Below, in pieces: positions 60,822-64,000 of a stretch of 64,000 nucleotides of DNA; the stretch's first letter is position 1; each line of letters starts with the position of its first letter. A model generated the notes under the pieces. That model saw only the letters and a list, made by a program, of their open reading frames with translations. It did not search any database and was not told the origin of the DNA. The position numbers and the translations under genes are program-made. Origin of the DNA: Simmondsia chinensis (taxonomy: Eukaryota; Streptophyta; Magnoliopsida; Caryophyllales; Simmondsiaceae); the NCBI GenBank assembly GCA_018398585.1, contig JAGTTD010000011.1, positions 14,685,346 through 14,749,345 on the forward strand, read 5' to 3'.

Positions 60822-61745
60822 ACAAACTTATAGTTGAATACCAAATATTAATGAAAAAAAATATTAAATCATGAACACATGTTAATACATGCCTTTCGTA
60901 ACATAATTATTTGAATTTTCAAAACTTATTAAATTTTTAAAAACATATGTATTTTTTAAATAGGTAATACACTCGTGACCTTTGGGTTAACATATTGTTA
61001 CCTTTATCACCAATATTAATTAAAAAATGCAGTTTATAAAAGAATTATAGCCAAAAGGTAAACATGACAATAGTAATTATACACTTATAATTATATTACT
61101 ACAATTTTATATTATATGTATATATTTGATTCATAAATTTGATTAATTGGTACACGTGTTGCATATGTATATATGGTATTTGTAAATGTAATGACATTAT
61201 TCCCATGTGAACAAGTACGAGCGCCTACATGGATTTCTATGTGTAGATTCTGCCACAAAGAGAAGAGGAAGAAAAGGCATTGAACTTGAACCAATGTGTG
61301 CTTTTCAAATTAAAAAAAATAAAAAATGTTAACCACTGTCTTTGGTAAATAAATCTATCATCATATTTTATTATTTAGGATAAAGTCTTATATTTCAAAG
61401 TAAATATTGTACAAATTGTTGTTATTATCTTACTTTTATACATGCTCACGGATTAATAATCAATTCTGAGCTATTATATGTTTCAATATTAATGTAAACA
61501 TAATGTTTTAGGGTAAAATATGTATTAGTAACATAAACTTTAATATGTTAATATTTCTAGTACTATAATTTAGTGAAATAATTTTTTTTAGTTCAAAAAT
61601 TACATATATTCAAAAAAATAATGCAAATCGCTATGCTCAAGTGTATAAAATAAGCCCTTATTTCACATTTCTTCAATTAAAGTGTCAACATTGTGCTATT
61701 CAAGCTATTTTATAACATACATAGTATTTTCGATTAAAAATCATT
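60822..61745. other. AT-rich intergenic DNA, unit C block 2
   Basis: Homologous to 16971-17890. The short minus-strand frame is present at 61112-61294 with a small in-frame loss. No supported gene. Confidence 0.45.
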
Positions 61746-62620
61746 GAGCCGGTTCCCCAAAGAATGCCAAAAAATAAAAATAAAATAAAGCTGAAAGAAG
61801 AAAATACTTTTATTTGGTCCACTTGTATACCGGGATGAAGCGGACAGACACGTATAAACTGCATTTTGAGAACGTAGTTTACTTTAGCATAAATTACGTT
61901 TCCAAAACATGGTTAGTAAAGGGGAGTGCGGGTTCTGACACTAAATCGCGTTCCAATTTCGCGGTTTATGCAATGCTAAAATGAGACTCAATGAACTGCT
62001 ATTGCACAGACAAACCAAGCTCCTAGATCGCGGTATGCTAACAGGCTACATTCCAAGAACATGCCTTTATACTTAGTAAACCGGGTTCCAAGTACGCGGT
62101 TTCGTTTTGGGTAAACCGTGTGCTAAGAACTCGGTTGACAACCATTATACTAGATTTATGCTACATTGTTTGTTAAATTACAAAACGATATATTATTTTT
62201 AGTGAGTAACAAAATTCCAACTAAAATTAAACTTTTAGGATGAATCAATGGAATTTAAGAGAAATGAATTTAAATCTGGCTTTTTTAACATGAGAAAGAT
62301 CAAGAATTTCACTATTTCTTGAATTAATGGACCCAAATCAATTCAATGAAATCTTTCATTCAAATTTTTTTTCAACCAATGCTGTTTTGTAGAACTCTTT
62401 TACCTCAGAATTTGAAGTATCTTACTCTAACGCAATTCATAGGGTGCTCAACTTCTTCGTATAGGACAACATAGATTTTAATGATGCCCTTTACCCCAAT
62501 TATAGTATATTGACAACAGAAATTGACACAAGTAGTTACGCAACATCAATACAATATCATAAGTAGAAGTGGTAGAATATGAGAAGAAGCTACCAGTAGC
62601 AGGCACATAGAACATATCGT
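61746..62620 (+). mobile_element. Left 875 bp of the large MULE, block 2 copy
   Basis: Homologous to 17891-18759, including the terminal repeat and the left hairpin array (61850-62145). Homology stops at gaacatatc (62620), so the transposase and mobile-domain genes and both nested elements are absent here. This is the right breakpoint of the 19-kb duplication. Confidence 0.85.
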
Positions 62621-63173
62621 GTAACTATCTTATATGAGTCATGTATAATGCAGTGAGATCTATTCTTTTAGTTTAACATACATAATGAGTTAGGCATCCA
62701 CTAAACTATACTATCATGCATGCAATGATGACCCAAACACACCATTTCTTACTCCTCGGTAGCGGGGTCACACGAAGCTAGCTTGGGTGATAATTATTCT
62801 CAATTAATATGTTTTCTTGTAACTCTTACTAAACATGATTAATACACCACTTTACCTTAGTCTCTAGCATAACACAACAGAGCTTCTTGGGGAGGCTAAT
62901 GTATCATGCTAGTCAAGTATAAACCATTACCTAAACCTGCATACAAATACCTATAATACTCCATGGCAGCATGGTCGAAACGCTTCTTTGCACTTTGGCT
63001 TATCCCAATAGAAGTCTAACCCCGTAATCTGCAAACCGACATCCGTCGCAGGGAGGTCTATCGATCGACTATACTGCTAGATCGGTAATGGAGACCGTGA
63101 GGTTTCAACAATTACACCTCACTCCCACTTGATTTTTATAAACTAGTGATTTTTAATTAACTTGCATTCACAA
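62621..63173. other. Unassigned DNA beyond the duplication breakpoint
   Basis: Moderately GC-balanced sequence without a long reading frame. I cannot assign it to a known element or gene. Confidence 0.4.
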
Positions 63174-63530
63174 CTTGGATTATCCCATAATCCCCTTTAG
63201 AATCTCATTCTACAAATTAACTAACAAAATTAATTAATTAATTTTTTATTTGAAGAAGTACCAACTTTATAATTTAGATTATCTCATAATCTACTTTAGA
63301 AACCCATTCTAAAATTAAATTAATTACTATAAATTAATTTTTATTTAAAATAATACCATCTTACATATTATATTATGTCATAATCTATTACAAAATCACA
63401 TTATAAAATTAAATTAATTAATTTTAGTTAAAATAGTGCCATCTTACAATTTAGGTTATCTTATAATCTATTTTAGAATCTTATTCTCAAATTAAATAAT
63501 AAATAAAAATTAATTCTAATTATTATGTAA
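63174..63530. repeat. Degenerate tandem repeat, about 85-99 bp period, four copies
   Basis: Units share a core like ttagattatctcataatcta followed by ttttagaatctcattctaaa and a ttaattaatt stretch. Core positions are near 63177, 63277, 63371 and 63454. Confidence 0.7.
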
Positions 63531-63664
63531 ACCAGTACTAATGTCTACACATCCCAAAAAATATTTTCTTTTATTTAAAAAAATTATTTATATTGCTGAT
63601 GTCAGCATTGACATGACGTCAGCATCATATTTTTTTCCTAAATTAAAATAATTAATTAAAAAAA

Positions 63665-63855
63665 TAATTGAATCTAATCTCATTAAATCAACTTTATTCA
63701 ATTTCATAAAAATAATTGAATCTAATCTCATTAGATCAACTTTATCCCATTTTGGAAAAATTAATTGAATCTAATCTCATTAGATCAATTTTATCCGAGT
63801 TCATAAAAACAATTGAATCTAATCTCCTTAGAACAATTTTATCCGATTTCATAAA
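63665..63855. repeat. Tandem repeat, about 48 bp period, four copies
   Basis: Units start ttgaatctaatctcattaga at 63668, 63716, 63765 and 63813 and continue with a tcaactttatcc core and a tttcataaaa end. Confidence 0.85.
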
Positions 63856-64000
63856 TCATGATTAAATATGCATAATCTCATCATTCTAATAATATGAATG
63901 TAATTTCATGAATTGACAAATCTGAATTAACTATTAATTCATTAAAGATTTAAATAATTTAAATCATTACCTTAAACTATCTAAATAACTATTAATTAAT

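Larger units (their letters stand above)
43127..62620 (+). repeat. 19-kb direct duplication, block 2
   Basis: Partner of 1-18759. It extends further left into the Ty3 gag, which block 1 would presumably share beyond the window edge. Different outer flanks and private changes on both sides argue that both blocks are real. Confidence 0.92.

Noticed and set aside
63174..63855. CRISPR-like or centromeric satellite array
   Set aside because: Repeats are adjacent and degenerate without unique spacers, with only four copies each; too few for a satellite.

Overview
This window reads as nuclear DNA of a flowering plant, most likely a eudicot. It is AT-rich, lacks operon-like gene packing, and holds a signal-peptide-bearing LRR receptor family, Ty3-type retroelements primed by initiator-Met tRNA, RTE-type LINEs and Mutator-like (MULE) transposons that carry a plant mobile domain. 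I cannot name the species. Only one long gene is intact; nearly everything else is transposon or broken gene copy.

Layout. Two blocks in direct orientation (1-18759 and 43127-62620, about 19 kb each) are copies of one another. Each block is an array of three units of 6-7 kb. A unit consists, on the minus strand, of a PEPR-like (plant elicitor peptide receptor) LRR ectodomain gene without transmembrane or kinase part, its short promoter region, a 1.7-1.8 kb MULE-like element with long terminal inverted repeats, a roughly 335 bp MITE, AT-rich DNA, and a copy of the first ~110 bp of a larger MULE. The first unit of each block keeps only about 27 codons of its receptor, because a Ty3 retrotransposon sits in the signal-peptide region. 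The second unit holds an intact gene in block 1 (5413-7650) and a broken one in block 2. The third is broken in both.

Block 1 runs directly into one MULE (17891-30112) flanked by a 9-bp target duplication with one mismatch. It carries, on the minus strand, a decayed MuDR-type transposase and a plant mobile domain gene. A 5'-truncated RTE LINE (18955-20455, 20-bp target duplication) and a Ty3 chromovirus (21421-26752, 5-bp target duplication) are nested in it. The MULE ends and a 764-bp deletion derivative in block 2 (51947-52710) carry arrays of short hairpins built on taaaccgcgt...acgcggttta.

From 30113 to 43126 lie a hAT-like MITE, AT-rich DNA, a CCACC-rich stretch, an RTE LINE (about 32640-38183) split by a roughly 2-kb LTR with its leader, an unassigned stretch, an inverted second copy of that LTR, and the gag-protease part of the Ty3 element at the start of block 2. 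The window ends in unassigned DNA with two local tandem repeats (63174-63855).

How it fits together (inference): a MULE landed beside a PEPR gene. Tandem duplication with one breakpoint near the end of the receptor ectodomain and another in the MULE left end then produced receptor copies that stop exactly before the membrane span. The surviving product would be a secreted LRR ectodomain that could bind peptide but not signal, a possible decoy.
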